From Clostridium acetireducens DSM 10703 (GTDB taxonomy: Bacteria; Bacillota; Clostridia; Clostridiales; Clostridiaceae), in contig NZ_LZFO01000022.1 in NCBI RefSeq assembly GCF_001758365.1, positions 1 to 39,652 of the forward strand: DNA of 39,652 nucleotides, in the 5' to 3' direction. The notes under the pieces were generated by a model. It ran no database searches and was not told the DNA's origin. It saw only the letters and a program-made list of their open reading frames with translations. This document shows, piece by piece, positions 26,429-34,822 of the stretch. The translations under genes and the position numbers were made by a program. Numbering within the stretch: position 1 is the stretch's first letter; the number at the start of each line of letters is the position of its first letter.

Positions 26429-27499
26429 ATGAAGATATTAACAGTTGTAGGTGCAAGACCACAATTTATAAAGGCTGCCGCTGTATCTAATATTATAAGA
26501 AAAGAACATGAAGAAATATTAGTTCATACAGGACAACATTATGATGAAAATATGTCTAAAGTATTTTTTGAAGAACTACAAATACCTAAACCGGATTATA
26601 ATTTAGGAGTAGGTTCTGGTGGACATGGAAAGCAAACAGGAAAAATGCTTATTGAGTTAGAGGAAATTTATGAAAAAGAAAAACCAGACTTAATTTTAGT
26701 ATATGGAGATACAAATTCAACTTTAGCTGGTGCATTATGTGGAAGTAAATTATTAATACCTGTTGCTCATGTAGAAGCTGGATTAAGAAGTTTTAATATG
26801 AATATGCCAGAAGAGCAAAATAGAATTTTAACAGATCATATATCTAAACTATTGTTTGTTCCTACAGTTACTGCAATTAATAATTTAAAAAACGAAGGTA
26901 TATCAGAAGGTGTACATAATGTAGGAGATGTAATGTATGATGCCGTTTTACATTTTAAATCTTTAGCAGTTTCAAAAACTTCTATAATTGAAAAACTTAA
27001 CTTAAAAGAAGGAAGTTATATATTAACTACTATTCATAGAGCAGAAAATACAAATGATATAAATAGATTAAAAAATATTATAGAAGCTTTAAATGAAAGT
27101 GGCAAGAAAATTGTATTACCACTACATCCTAGAACAAGAAAATATATGGAAAATTATAGTTTGAAATTTAATAATAATATTAATGTAATAGAACCTGTAG
27201 GCTATTTAGAAATGATAAGCCTTGAAATGCATTCAGAAAAAATAGTAACAGATAGTGGTGGAGTACAAAAGGAAGCTTTCTTTATAAAAAAACCTTGTGT
27301 AACTATGAGGGATGAAACAGAATGGGTAGAAACTGTTCAAAATGGATGGAATGTAGTTGTTGGAACAGATAAAAATAAAATATTAGATTCAATATTAAAT
27401 TTTGTGCCAAATCAACAACAACAAAATATATTTGGAGACGGACATGCAGCAGAAAAAATATTAGATATAATTAATGATGATATATTAAATATTAAATAA
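26429..27499 (+). CDS. UDP-N-acetylglucosamine 2-epimerase family, WbpI-like
   Basis: This 356-aa non-hydrolysing 2-epimerase begins MKILTVVGARPQFIKAAAV. The GARPQF form (residues 8-13), HTGQHYDENM, GGHGKQTGKML, YGDTNSTLAGAL, HVEAGLRSFN and MPEEQNRILTD match the WbpI branch, which inverts C2 of UDP-GlcNAc3NAcA to give UDP-ManNAc3NAcA, rather than the classic WecB/MnaA branch (GTRPE). Later DSGGVQKEAF closes the active site. It is separated from the other four pathway genes by polymerase and glycosyltransferase genes, but is on the same strand, with gaps of about 21-25 bases. A WecB-type role on UDP-GlcNAc itself is the alternative. Confidence 0.88.
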   Translation: MKILTVVGARPQFIKAAAVSNIIRKEHEEILVHTGQHYDENMSKVFFEELQIPKPDYNLGVGSGGHGKQTGKMLIELEEIYEKEKPDLILVYGDTNSTLAGALCGSKLLIPVAHVEAGLRSFNMNMPEEQNRILTDHISKLLFVPTVTAINNLKNEGISEGVHNVGDVMYDAVLHFKSLAVSKTSIIEKLNLKEGSYILTTIHRAENTNDINRLKNIIEALNESGKKIVLPLHPRTRKYMENYSLKFNNNINVIEPVGYLEMISLEMHSEKIVTDSGGVQKEAFFIKKPCVTMRDETEWVETVQNGWNVVVGTDKNKILDSILNFVPNQQQQNIFGDGHAAEKILDIINDDILNIK

Positions 27500-27523
27500 A
27501 CGTTTATTTTTAGAGGTGATAAC

Positions 27524-28741
27524 ATGAAAATATTATTTTTAACCCAATACTGCCCGCCAGAAGTAGGTGCACCTCAGAATAGAATTTTTGAGTTTGCTAA
27601 ACAATTAAAGAGTTTCGGACATGAAGTTACTATATTAACAGCAATGCCAAACTATCCTAAAGGAGAAATATTTGATGACTATAAAGGAAAGAAAATAGTT
27701 AAAGAAGAATTAGATGGAATAAAAATAGTTAGAACAAGTATCTATGCTACTAAAGAAAAAACATTTGTAAAGAGATTAAGAAATTATTTATCTTTCACTT
27801 TTTCTTCAGTTTTTCAAGGTGCAAAACATATAGAAAAGCAAGATGTTATAATTACAGAATCACCACCTTTATTTTTAGGATGGTCAGGTTATGTGCTTTC
27901 TAAGATGAAAAAGGCAAAGTTTATATTTAATATATCTGATTTATGGCCTGAATCTGCTGTTAAATTAGGGGTTTTACATAACAAAATGCTTATTAAAATG
28001 TCTACATGGTTAGAAGAATTTTGTTATAGAAAAGCAGCAGCAGTTACAGGACAAACAAAAGGAATAGTAGATAATATAATAAGTAGAGGTATAAATAAAG
28101 AAAAAGTGCATTTAATAACAAATGGTGTGGATACAGAATTTTTTAAAAAACAAAATAGAGATGAAGAATTTAGAAAAAGTATAGGGATAGAAGATAAGTT
28201 TTCTATTTGTTATGCAGGTATACATGGTATTGCTCAAGGATTAGAGGTAGTTATAGATGCTGCTGAATTATTAAAAGAGCATACAAATATACAAATAGTA
28301 TTTATAGGCGACGGACCAGAAAAGAAGGAACTAATAAATAGAGCTAAAGATAAGGGACTAACTAATGTAACTTTTCTTCCAGTACAACCAAAATCTAATA
28401 TGCCTAAAATTATAGCTTCTATGGATGCTACAGTAATACCTTTAAAAAAGTTAGATTTATTTAAAGGAGCATTGCCTTCGAAAATGTTTGAAGCATTAGC
28501 TTCAGAACTACCTATAGTTTTAGCTGTTGAAGGAGAAGCGGAAAGATTAATTAATGAAGCTAATGCAGGTATAACTGTGGAACCTGAAAATTCAAAAAAA
28601 ATAGCAGAAGCTATTGTAAAATTATATAAAAATGAAGAATTTAGGAATACATTAGGCAGTAATGGAAGAAAATATGTTATAGAAAATTACTCTAGAGAAA
28701 AAATAACTAGAAGATTAGAAAAAATATTATTAAATTTATAG
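27524..28741 (+). CDS. Glycosyltransferase family 4, WbuB-like
   Basis: This 405-aa GT4 protein starts KILFLTQYCPPEVGAPQNRI and has NYPKGEIF, ITESPPLFLGWSGY, FNISDLWPESAV, and a donor domain with VYAG-like CYAGIHGIAQGLE and FKGALPSKMFEALAS. This is the arrangement of WbuB-type transferases, often found beside 2-epimerase genes for N-acetylated sugars. The ATG at 27524 has an AGAGGTG site. It lies 24 bases after the WbpI-like gene, which fits use of the diacetamido-uronic sugar as donor, but that is inference only. Confidence 0.87.
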   Translation: MKILFLTQYCPPEVGAPQNRIFEFAKQLKSFGHEVTILTAMPNYPKGEIFDDYKGKKIVKEELDGIKIVRTSIYATKEKTFVKRLRNYLSFTFSSVFQGAKHIEKQDVIITESPPLFLGWSGYVLSKMKKAKFIFNISDLWPESAVKLGVLHNKMLIKMSTWLEEFCYRKAAAVTGQTKGIVDNIISRGINKEKVHLITNGVDTEFFKKQNRDEEFRKSIGIEDKFSICYAGIHGIAQGLEVVIDAAELLKEHTNIQIVFIGDGPEKKELINRAKDKGLTNVTFLPVQPKSNMPKIIASMDATVIPLKKLDLFKGALPSKMFEALASELPIVLAVEGEAERLINEANAGITVEPENSKKIAEAIVKLYKNEEFRNTLGSNGRKYVIENYSREKITRRLEKILLNL

Positions 28742-28752
28742 GAGTGATTAAA

Positions 28753-29928
28753 GTGTCAAAGTTAGAAAAGAGAAAAGAATATCTACCTTATGCCCTTCCC
28801 TTTATAGAAAAAGATGAAATAAATGAAGTTGTACATACATTAGAATCTGGATGGGTTGCTAAAGGACCAAAAACAATTGAATTTGAAAAGAAATTTGCAG
28901 AATTTGTAGGATCTAAATATGCTGTTGCAACAAATTCAGCTACTGCTGCTCTTCACCTAGCTCTTCTTTGTGCTGGTGTTAAAGAAGGAGATGAAGTAAT
29001 TACAACTCCTATGACTTTTGCATCTTCAGCTAATACTATAATACACACTGGTGCTAAACCTGTTTTTGTAGATGTAGATCCAGAAACTTTTTGCATAGAT
29101 CCTAAAAAGATAGAAGAAAAAATTACTAGTAAAACAAAGGCAATAGTTCCTGTACACTACACTGGTCAAGCTTGTGATATGGATGCTATATTGGAAATAG
29201 CTAAAAAGCATAATTTATTTGTATCTGAAGATGGAGCACATGCTGTGTATACTCAATATAATGGTAAAATGGTTGGAAGTATAGGAGATGCTACTTCATT
29301 TAGCTTTTATGCTACTAAAAATATATGCACAGGAGAAGGCGGAATGCTTACTACTAATAGAGAAGATATAGCTGAAAAGGCTAAAATATTAAGTTCTCAT
29401 GGTATGAGCAAAGCAGCTTGGAACAGATATGGAAAGGGTGGAGCTTGGAGATATGATATAGAATATCCAGGATTTAAATATAACATGTTTGATATACAAG
29501 CAGCTATGGGACTTCGTCAATTAGATAAAATTGAAAAAATGCAAAAAAGAAGAGAAGAAATAGCTAATATGTATAATGAAGCTTTTAAAGATATGCCTGA
29601 AATAATTACGCCCAAAGAAGCTTCTTATAGTAGACACGCATGGCATTTATATGTAATGCAAGTAAATGAAGATTTATTAACTATTGATAGAGATAAATTT
29701 ATAGAAGAATTAGCAGAAGAGAATATTGGAACTAGTGTACACTTTATACCAGTTCATTTAATGCCTTATTATTCTAAAACTTTTGGATATAAAGAAGGGG
29801 ATTTCCCAGTAGCAGAAAAATACTTTAATAGAATAATATCACTTCCATTATATGTGAAGATGTCTAATGAAGATGTAGAAGATGTTATTTATGCTGTGAC
29901 TAGAATAGTAAACAAATATAAAAAATAG
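28753..29928 (+). CDS. DegT/DnrJ/EryC1/StrS aminotransferase (PglE/PseC-like)
   Basis: This is a second nucleotide-sugar aminotransferase, 391 aa. Opening LPYALPFIEKDEINEV and SGWVAKGPKTIEFEKKF is typical of enzymes acting on 4-keto-6-deoxy sugars (PglE, PseC, ArnB). Other blocks are ATNSATAALHLALL, EDGAHAVYTQYNG and SFYATKNICTGEGGM with PLP lysine K189. The likely substrate is the 4-keto product of the dehydratase at 15153, giving a UDP-4-amino-4,6-dideoxy HexNAc. GTG 28753 sits 8 bases after GGAG (28741-28744); GTG 28744 overlaps that site. It ends with a hairpin, closing the long gene run from 18222. No dedicated 4-N-acetyltransferase is next to it. Confidence 0.88.
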   Translation: MSKLEKRKEYLPYALPFIEKDEINEVVHTLESGWVAKGPKTIEFEKKFAEFVGSKYAVATNSATAALHLALLCAGVKEGDEVITTPMTFASSANTIIHTGAKPVFVDVDPETFCIDPKKIEEKITSKTKAIVPVHYTGQACDMDAILEIAKKHNLFVSEDGAHAVYTQYNGKMVGSIGDATSFSFYATKNICTGEGGMLTTNREDIAEKAKILSSHGMSKAAWNRYGKGGAWRYDIEYPGFKYNMFDIQAAMGLRQLDKIEKMQKRREEIANMYNEAFKDMPEIITPKEASYSRHAWHLYVMQVNEDLLTIDRDKFIEELAEENIGTSVHFIPVHLMPYYSKTFGYKEGDFPVAEKYFNRIISLPLYVKMSNEDVEDVIYAVTRIVNKYKK

Positions 29929-29950
29929 AAACAACATTTTATATAATTAT

Positions 29951-30000
29951 TAGGCACACAAATTTGTTTAAAACATATAAAACAATATTTGTGTGCCAAT
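29951..30000 (+). terminator. Hairpin ending the first polysaccharide gene run
   Basis: GGCACACAAAT plus TTGTTT (from 29953) pairs with ATTTGTGTGCC (to 29997) with a one-base bulge. The T run after it is modest, so some readthrough is likely. It shares bases with the next promoter's -35. Confidence 0.65.
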
Positions 30001-30018
30001 TTTATATTATAGTATAAT
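29989..30018 (+). promoter_or_regulatory. Predicted promoter for the second polysaccharide gene run
   Basis: TTGTGT (29989-29994), an 18-base spacer and TATAAT (30013-30018), 20 bases before the ATG at 30039. The -35 lies in the 3' arm of the preceding hairpin. Confidence 0.5.
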
Positions 30019-30038
30019 AGTTTAAATGAGGTGAAAAT

Positions 30039-31286
30039 ATGAATTTTAGGAGAAATATTATAAGTTTTTTAATTTACTTATACATAATTCTATTGCCATT
30101 AATACCTAGTAAATTTAAATATAAAAATATACCCTTTAATGGAGATATAATTTTAGCTTTAATTATTTTACTATATGTATTTCAATTAGTATTTTTAAAA
30201 GAAACTAGAAAAAGATTTATAGAAGGAATAAAAGATTTAACAAAAGATTATTTTAATATATCTATAATAATTTTATTATTTATTATGTATTTATCAATTG
30301 GATATGCTTCAAGTAGAACATTAGCAATTAAAGAGACTTTTAGATTTACAACATATATAGCACTATATTTTATAATTAAGTATGAAATAAGCAGTAAGAG
30401 AATTATAGACAATATTATTAGGTGTTATATATCTGTTTCACTATTAATATCTTTTATAGGAGTTTATCAGTATATAGGGGGAAAAGGTTTTGTCCAAAAA
30501 CATGGAAGTGAAACTTTAGTTAGGATAGTGTCTACTTTAGAAAACTCAAATAATGTAGGTATGTTCTTTATATTAGCTGTATTTCCTTTAATAATGTTAA
30601 CTCTATATGAAAAAGAAATTAAGAAAAAAATTTTTTATGGATTGACTTCGTTTTTATTTTTTATAAATATAATTTTAAGTTTTTCTCGTAATGCATGGCT
30701 TGGATTTGCCATAGGTTGTTTTATTTTAGTACTTATTTATAGTATAAAACTTTTATTTTTATTTGGAGGAGTAGGAATTCTAGCATTATTTTTACCTCCT
30801 GTATTTAGTAGAATTAAACAAATAGATGATATGTCACAAAATATTTCTAGAATAAAACTTTGGAAAACAGCATCTATTATGATAAAGGATAATCCTATAT
30901 TTGGAGTAGGAAATGGAAATTTTGCCGCTTTATACGACAGCTATATAACTAAATATCCAGATTTAAGATACTGTTCTTATAAAGTATATCATCCTCACAA
31001 TATATTTTTAAAAATTCAAAGTGAGTTGGGTATAATTGGATTAGTGGGTTTTATAGGAATGATTATATCTATAGGATTTAAATTAAAGAAGTTTATAAAT
31101 ATTATAAAAGATAATTTTTATAAAGCCTTTTATAGTGGTGTTGTAGCATCTATGGTAGCTTTTTTATTTATGAATATTGTAGATAATTTTTTCTCAGCAC
31201 CAAAAGTAATAGCATATTTTTGGATTATATTATCCATATCTGATAATTTATTATATAATAGATTTAAATATAATATTACTAACTAA
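30039..31286 (+). CDS. O-antigen ligase/polymerase-like membrane protein
   Basis: This 415-aa protein has about ten hydrophobic spans and the Wzy_C/WaaL-like pattern: RNAWLGFAIG in the second half (SFSRNAWLG is the usual block), a hydrophilic loop with NISRIKLWKTA and FGVGNGNFAALY, and HPHNIFLKIQSELGIIGLVG, which is the conserved H-N segment of O-antigen ligase-domain proteins. It would move or join polyprenyl-linked glycans outside the membrane. The ATG at 30039 follows GAGGTG. It is the second such protein in the locus and better fits the ligase pattern than the one at 21513, though assignment of polymerase and ligase roles is not secure. Confidence 0.84.
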   Translation: MNFRRNIISFLIYLYIILLPLIPSKFKYKNIPFNGDIILALIILLYVFQLVFLKETRKRFIEGIKDLTKDYFNISIIILLFIMYLSIGYASSRTLAIKETFRFTTYIALYFIIKYEISSKRIIDNIIRCYISVSLLISFIGVYQYIGGKGFVQKHGSETLVRIVSTLENSNNVGMFFILAVFPLIMLTLYEKEIKKKIFYGLTSFLFFINIILSFSRNAWLGFAIGCFILVLIYSIKLLFLFGGVGILALFLPPVFSRIKQIDDMSQNISRIKLWKTASIMIKDNPIFGVGNGNFAALYDSYITKYPDLRYCSYKVYHPHNIFLKIQSELGIIGLVGFIGMIISIGFKLKKFINIIKDNFYKAFYSGVVASMVAFLFMNIVDNFFSAPKVIAYFWIILSISDNLLYNRFKYNITN

Positions 31287-31292
31287 AGGAAG

Positions 31293-32399
31293 GTGATTTA
31301 TATTAAAGTATTACATATTATATCTGGAAATGATAATGGTGGAGGAGCAGTACATGTATTAAATATATGTAGGTGTCCTAGTTTTGAAAATAAAATTTGT
31401 TGTATAGGTGAAGGGGAGCTTTACAGTAAAGCTTTAGCTATGGGAATAATAACAGTAAAATATTCTTTAAAAGAATTAATATTTAATAAACTAGTGGAAT
31501 ATGTAAAAAAAGAAAATATTGATATTTTAAATTTTCATGGACCTAAAGCAACTTTCATTCATTATTTTACTAAATTCAGATTAAAAAAACCTTGTGTAGT
31601 TACAGTACATAGTGATTATAGATATGATTTTTTAAATAATAAAATTAAACATTTATTTTATACTCCTATTAGTAAAATATCCTTAAATTCATTTGATTAT
31701 TATGCTTGTGTATCTCAATATATAAAGGATTTATTGGAAAGTAAAGAATTTTATGGAGATAAAATAGTAGTTAATAATGGTATAGACATAAAAAATATTA
31801 AAATTACTAAAAGTAGAAATGAAATTAGAAAAGAAATAGGATTGTCAGAAAATAACTTTACATTTGTAATGGTAGCTAGAATGCATCCAATTAAAAATCA
31901 TGAAAAACTTTTAAAAACTTTTAAAAGATTGTCCAATGAATTTGATAACGTAAAATTATTGCTAGTAGGTGATGGAGAATTAGAAAATCAACTTAAAAAT
32001 CAAGTTAATAAAACTAAATTAAATGATAATGTGATATTCTTAGGATATAGATCCAATAGTTTAGATTATATAAATGCTTCAGATGTTAGCTTACTTATAT
32101 CTTTAAATGAAGGTGGAGCTCCTCCACTAGTTATTTTAGAAAGTGGCATTGTTAAAAAGCCAGTTATATGTTCTAAAGTAGGAGATATGGGAAGAATAAT
32201 AAGTGATAAAAATGGATTTTTAATTAACCCTTATTCAGAAGATAGTCTATATGAAAAAATGAAGTTATCCTATTTAATGAAAAATAAATTGAATTTATTA
32301 GGTGAAAATTTATATAATGATGTAGTAAAAAAGTTTTCTTTAGAAACATTTTGGAATAGATATTATTGTTTTTATGAAAGAATACTTAATACTAATTGA
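31293..32399 (+). CDS. Glycosyltransferase family 4
   Basis: This GT4 protein carries VLHIISGNDNGGGAVHVL, NFHGPKATFIHYF, VTVHSDYRYDF, the donor-domain start FVMVARMHPIKNHEKLL, LLVGDGELENQL, and SLNEGGAPPLVILESG with two spaced glutamates. It adds an unknown sugar to the chain. The listed GTG 31293 (368 aa) lies inside AAGGAAGGTG, and no ATG, GTG or TTG follows at normal spacing; an ATT at 31302 (KVLHIISG) has the same six-base gap from AGGTG seen at other starts here and may be the true start (365 aa). It follows the ligase-like gene by 6 bases. Confidence 0.86.
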   Translation: MIYIKVLHIISGNDNGGGAVHVLNICRCPSFENKICCIGEGELYSKALAMGIITVKYSLKELIFNKLVEYVKKENIDILNFHGPKATFIHYFTKFRLKKPCVVTVHSDYRYDFLNNKIKHLFYTPISKISLNSFDYYACVSQYIKDLLESKEFYGDKIVVNNGIDIKNIKITKSRNEIRKEIGLSENNFTFVMVARMHPIKNHEKLLKTFKRLSNEFDNVKLLLVGDGELENQLKNQVNKTKLNDNVIFLGYRSNSLDYINASDVSLLISLNEGGAPPLVILESGIVKKPVICSKVGDMGRIISDKNGFLINPYSEDSLYEKMKLSYLMKNKLNLLGENLYNDVVKKFSLETFWNRYYCFYERILNTN

Positions 32400-32421
32400 T
32401 TAATTTGGAGTGAAAAGTAAT

Positions 32422-33972
32422 ATGTCTAAAGGTAAGTTAATTAAAAGTTCAGCTATAGTAATGGTATTAATAATTTTGGGAAAAATATGTGCAATTTTTA
32501 GAGATGCACTAATAGCAAATAAATTTGGAGTTACATATATAACCGATATGTATACTATATCCCTAGGTGTAGTATACCTTTTAACTACAGTGAGTTATGG
32601 ACTTACTACTACATTTATACCAATTCATACAGAATATATACAAAAGACTAGTAAAGAAAAAGCAAATAAGTTTGTAAATAATGTACTGAATGTATACACA
32701 GTATTTACTATTATAGTTATTGTTATACTAATGATATTTTCTAAGCAAATAATATATATATTTGCTCATGGACTTACTAATAATAAAGAAATTTTTAATA
32801 CCTCTGTAGATATAATTCGAATAATGGTTTTATCATTAGTATTTATAAGTATTCAAAGTGTAATAACTGGGGTACTTCAAGCACACCAAGAGTTTTATGA
32901 ACCAGCAGCAATGTCACTAGCCTCTAATTTAGTTTTTATAGTTTATTTAATGTTTTTAACAAATAAATTTGGTATATATGGATTTGCTATTTCTACTGTA
33001 ATAGGATTTTTAGTTCAATTAATTATAAATTTACCCAAATATAAAAAATTAGGATATAAATATGAATTTCATTTTAATATATTTGATAAAGATTTAAAAA
33101 AGATAGTAATACTAATGACTCCTATAATAATAAGCACTTCTTTATTGCAGTTAAATCTTTTTATTAATAGAGCTTTTGCTACTAATATATATTATGGAGC
33201 TCCTACTATTTTAGATTTTTCTAATAAAATAAATACACTTGCTTATGAGGTTTTTGCTATAGGAATAGCTATGGTAGTATATCCTACATTATCTTCCTTT
33301 GCAGCAGAAGGTAATGAAAAAGAATATAAAAATGCTTTAGTACAATCTATAAATATTATATTATTAATAATGGTACCTGCTAGTATAGCTATAGGCGTAT
33401 TGAGAATGCCACTTATAACATTAATATTTAAAAGTGGGGCTTTTGATAATAATGCAGTTAATCTTACATCTAATGCCCTTTTATTTTATTGTCCAGCAAT
33501 GATAGCTTATGGTCTTAGAGATATATTAAATAAAGCATTTTATGCAATTAAGGATACAACTACTCCAATGATAAATAGCTTTATTGGTATAATTATTAAT
33601 GTAGCTATAAATATAATTTTAATTAAATATATGAAAGTATCAGGATTAACTTTAGCTACATCTATTTCTATAACAATTGTTACAATATTAATGCTTTTAA
33701 ATTTAGATAAAAAATTAGAAAACATTGATTTAAAAAGTGTAGTTATGTCATTTTTAAAAATAATTATTGCATCTATTTTAATGGGTGTGTTTATATATGA
33801 AATAAATAAAATTTGTTTATTATATATGGGGTTAACTAAAATTACCAGTATTATTTCTTTAGTTATATGTACGATAGTTGGAAGTATTGTGTATTTTTTA
33901 GTTATATATTTATTTAAAGTAAAAGAATTTGTTTATTTAATTGATATTATAAAAAATAAACTAAAAAAATAG
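32422..33972 (+). CDS. murJ: MurJ/MVF-family lipid-linked glycan flippase
   Basis: This 516-aa protein has some 14 membrane spans in the MurJ/MVF pattern. The first part, SSAIVMVLIILGKICAIFRD, is the usual MurJ opening, followed by FGVTYITDMYTISLG and a mid-protein RDILNKAFYAIKDTTTPM, the highly conserved MurJ block. It would flip lipid-linked oligosaccharides from the inner to the outer face. MurJ proper flips lipid II; its place in a polysaccharide locus, where a Wzx (PST) flippase would be expected, suggests it exports this glycan instead or as well. I chose ATG 32422, with TTTGGAG upstream, over GTG 32410. It follows the GT4 gene by 22 bases. Confidence 0.88.
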   Translation: MSKGKLIKSSAIVMVLIILGKICAIFRDALIANKFGVTYITDMYTISLGVVYLLTTVSYGLTTTFIPIHTEYIQKTSKEKANKFVNNVLNVYTVFTIIVIVILMIFSKQIIYIFAHGLTNNKEIFNTSVDIIRIMVLSLVFISIQSVITGVLQAHQEFYEPAAMSLASNLVFIVYLMFLTNKFGIYGFAISTVIGFLVQLIINLPKYKKLGYKYEFHFNIFDKDLKKIVILMTPIIISTSLLQLNLFINRAFATNIYYGAPTILDFSNKINTLAYEVFAIGIAMVVYPTLSSFAAEGNEKEYKNALVQSINIILLIMVPASIAIGVLRMPLITLIFKSGAFDNNAVNLTSNALLFYCPAMIAYGLRDILNKAFYAIKDTTTPMINSFIGIIINVAINIILIKYMKVSGLTLATSISITIVTILMLLNLDKKLENIDLKSVVMSFLKIIIASILMGVFIYEINKICLLYMGLTKITSIISLVICTIVGSIVYFLVIYLFKVKEFVYLIDIIKNKLKK

Positions 33973-34021
33973 TATAATATTAATAATTATAGCTATTTAT
34001 CAAATATTAACTATAAGTATA

Positions 34022-34050
34022 TTGTAAAAATTAAAGTCATTTGATATATT
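34022..34050 (+). promoter_or_regulatory. Predicted promoter for the initiating transferase gene
   Basis: TTGTAA (34022-34027), a 17-base spacer and TATATT (34045-34050), 76 bases before the ATG at 34127. It gives the priming transferase and the WecG/TagA gene a separate start. Confidence 0.5.
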
Positions 34051-34126
34051 ATAAAAATGAGTGAACTATTTAAAAATCATATAAAATTATTTAAACATCA
34101 TAGTAAAGCTAATAGGAGGCACTTAA

Positions 34127-34780
34127 ATGGAGTTGAAAAAAATAAAAATAGATATAAAAAATGATATAAAATCTAAAACAATTCAATTTTTTATTAAAAG
34201 AATAATTGATATAATACTATCTTTTATAGGAATTGTTTTATTATCTCCTGTATTTTTAATAATAACTATTTTAATTAAATTAGATTCTAAGGGATCAGCT
34301 ATATTTAAGCAGGTTAGGGTAGGAAAAAATAATAAAAATTTTGTAATATATAAATTTAGAACTATGGTAGTAAATGCTGAAAAAAAGAAATCACTGGATA
34401 TAAATCCTGATGATATAGAAAATTTTGTGTTTCAAAGTAGAAGCGATAATAGAATTACTAAAATAGGTGGCTTTTTAAGAAAGAGTAGCTTAGATGAAAT
34501 ACCTCAGTTATTTAATGTATTATTAGGAAATATGAGTCTTGTAGGACCAAGACCAGAGATACCAGATGTAGTTAAGTATTATCCAGAAGAATATAAACAA
34601 AGACTTCTTGTAACGCCAGGAATAACAGGACTTGCTCAAATAAGCGGCAGAGGTGAAATTGAATTAGGAAAAACTATATATTATGATTTAAAGTATATAA
34701 AAAATTTTTCGATTATTTTAGATATAAAAATTTTATTTAAAACAGTATTTTCAGTATTTAGAAAAGAAGGAGCGTTTTAA
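34127..34780 (+). CDS. Polyprenyl-phosphate sugar-1-phosphate transferase (initiating, PF02397 type)
   Basis: This 217-aa monotopic phosphoglycosyl transferase has one N-terminal membrane (re-entrant) helix at about residues 27-50 (IIDIILSFIGIVLLSPVFL) and a catalytic core with KQVRVGKNNKNF, YKFRTM, LRKSSLDEIPQL (D123, E124 catalytic pair), GNMSLVGPRPE and TPGITGLAQISGRG. It transfers a sugar-1-phosphate from a UDP-sugar to undecaprenyl phosphate, the committed first step. Small forms like this act on UDP-GalNAc, UDP-GlcNAc or UDP-diNAcBac/AATGal-type sugars, so the 4-amino product of the dehydratase and second aminotransferase is a candidate. The ATG at 34127 follows AGGAGG. It has its own promoter, and a palindrome overlaps its stop. 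Confidence 0.92.
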   Translation: MELKKIKIDIKNDIKSKTIQFFIKRIIDIILSFIGIVLLSPVFLIITILIKLDSKGSAIFKQVRVGKNNKNFVIYKFRTMVVNAEKKKSLDINPDDIENFVFQSRSDNRITKIGGFLRKSSLDEIPQLFNVLLGNMSLVGPRPEIPDVVKYYPEEYKQRLLVTPGITGLAQISGRGEIELGKTIYYDLKYIKNFSIILDIKILFKTVFSVFRKEGAF

Positions 34781-34809
34781 GTAGATACTAGTATCTACTT
34801 AATTTTTAT
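34777..34809 (+). terminator. 26-base palindrome over the stop codon of the initiating transferase gene
   Basis: TTAAGTAGATACT (34777-34789) and AGTATCTACTTAA (34790-34802) are exact reverse complements, followed by TTTTTAT. The stop codon TAA lies within the left arm. It probably reduces transcription into the WecG/TagA gene, which begins 14 bases later. Confidence 0.65.
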
Positions 34810-34822
34810 ATTAGGAGGTTGT

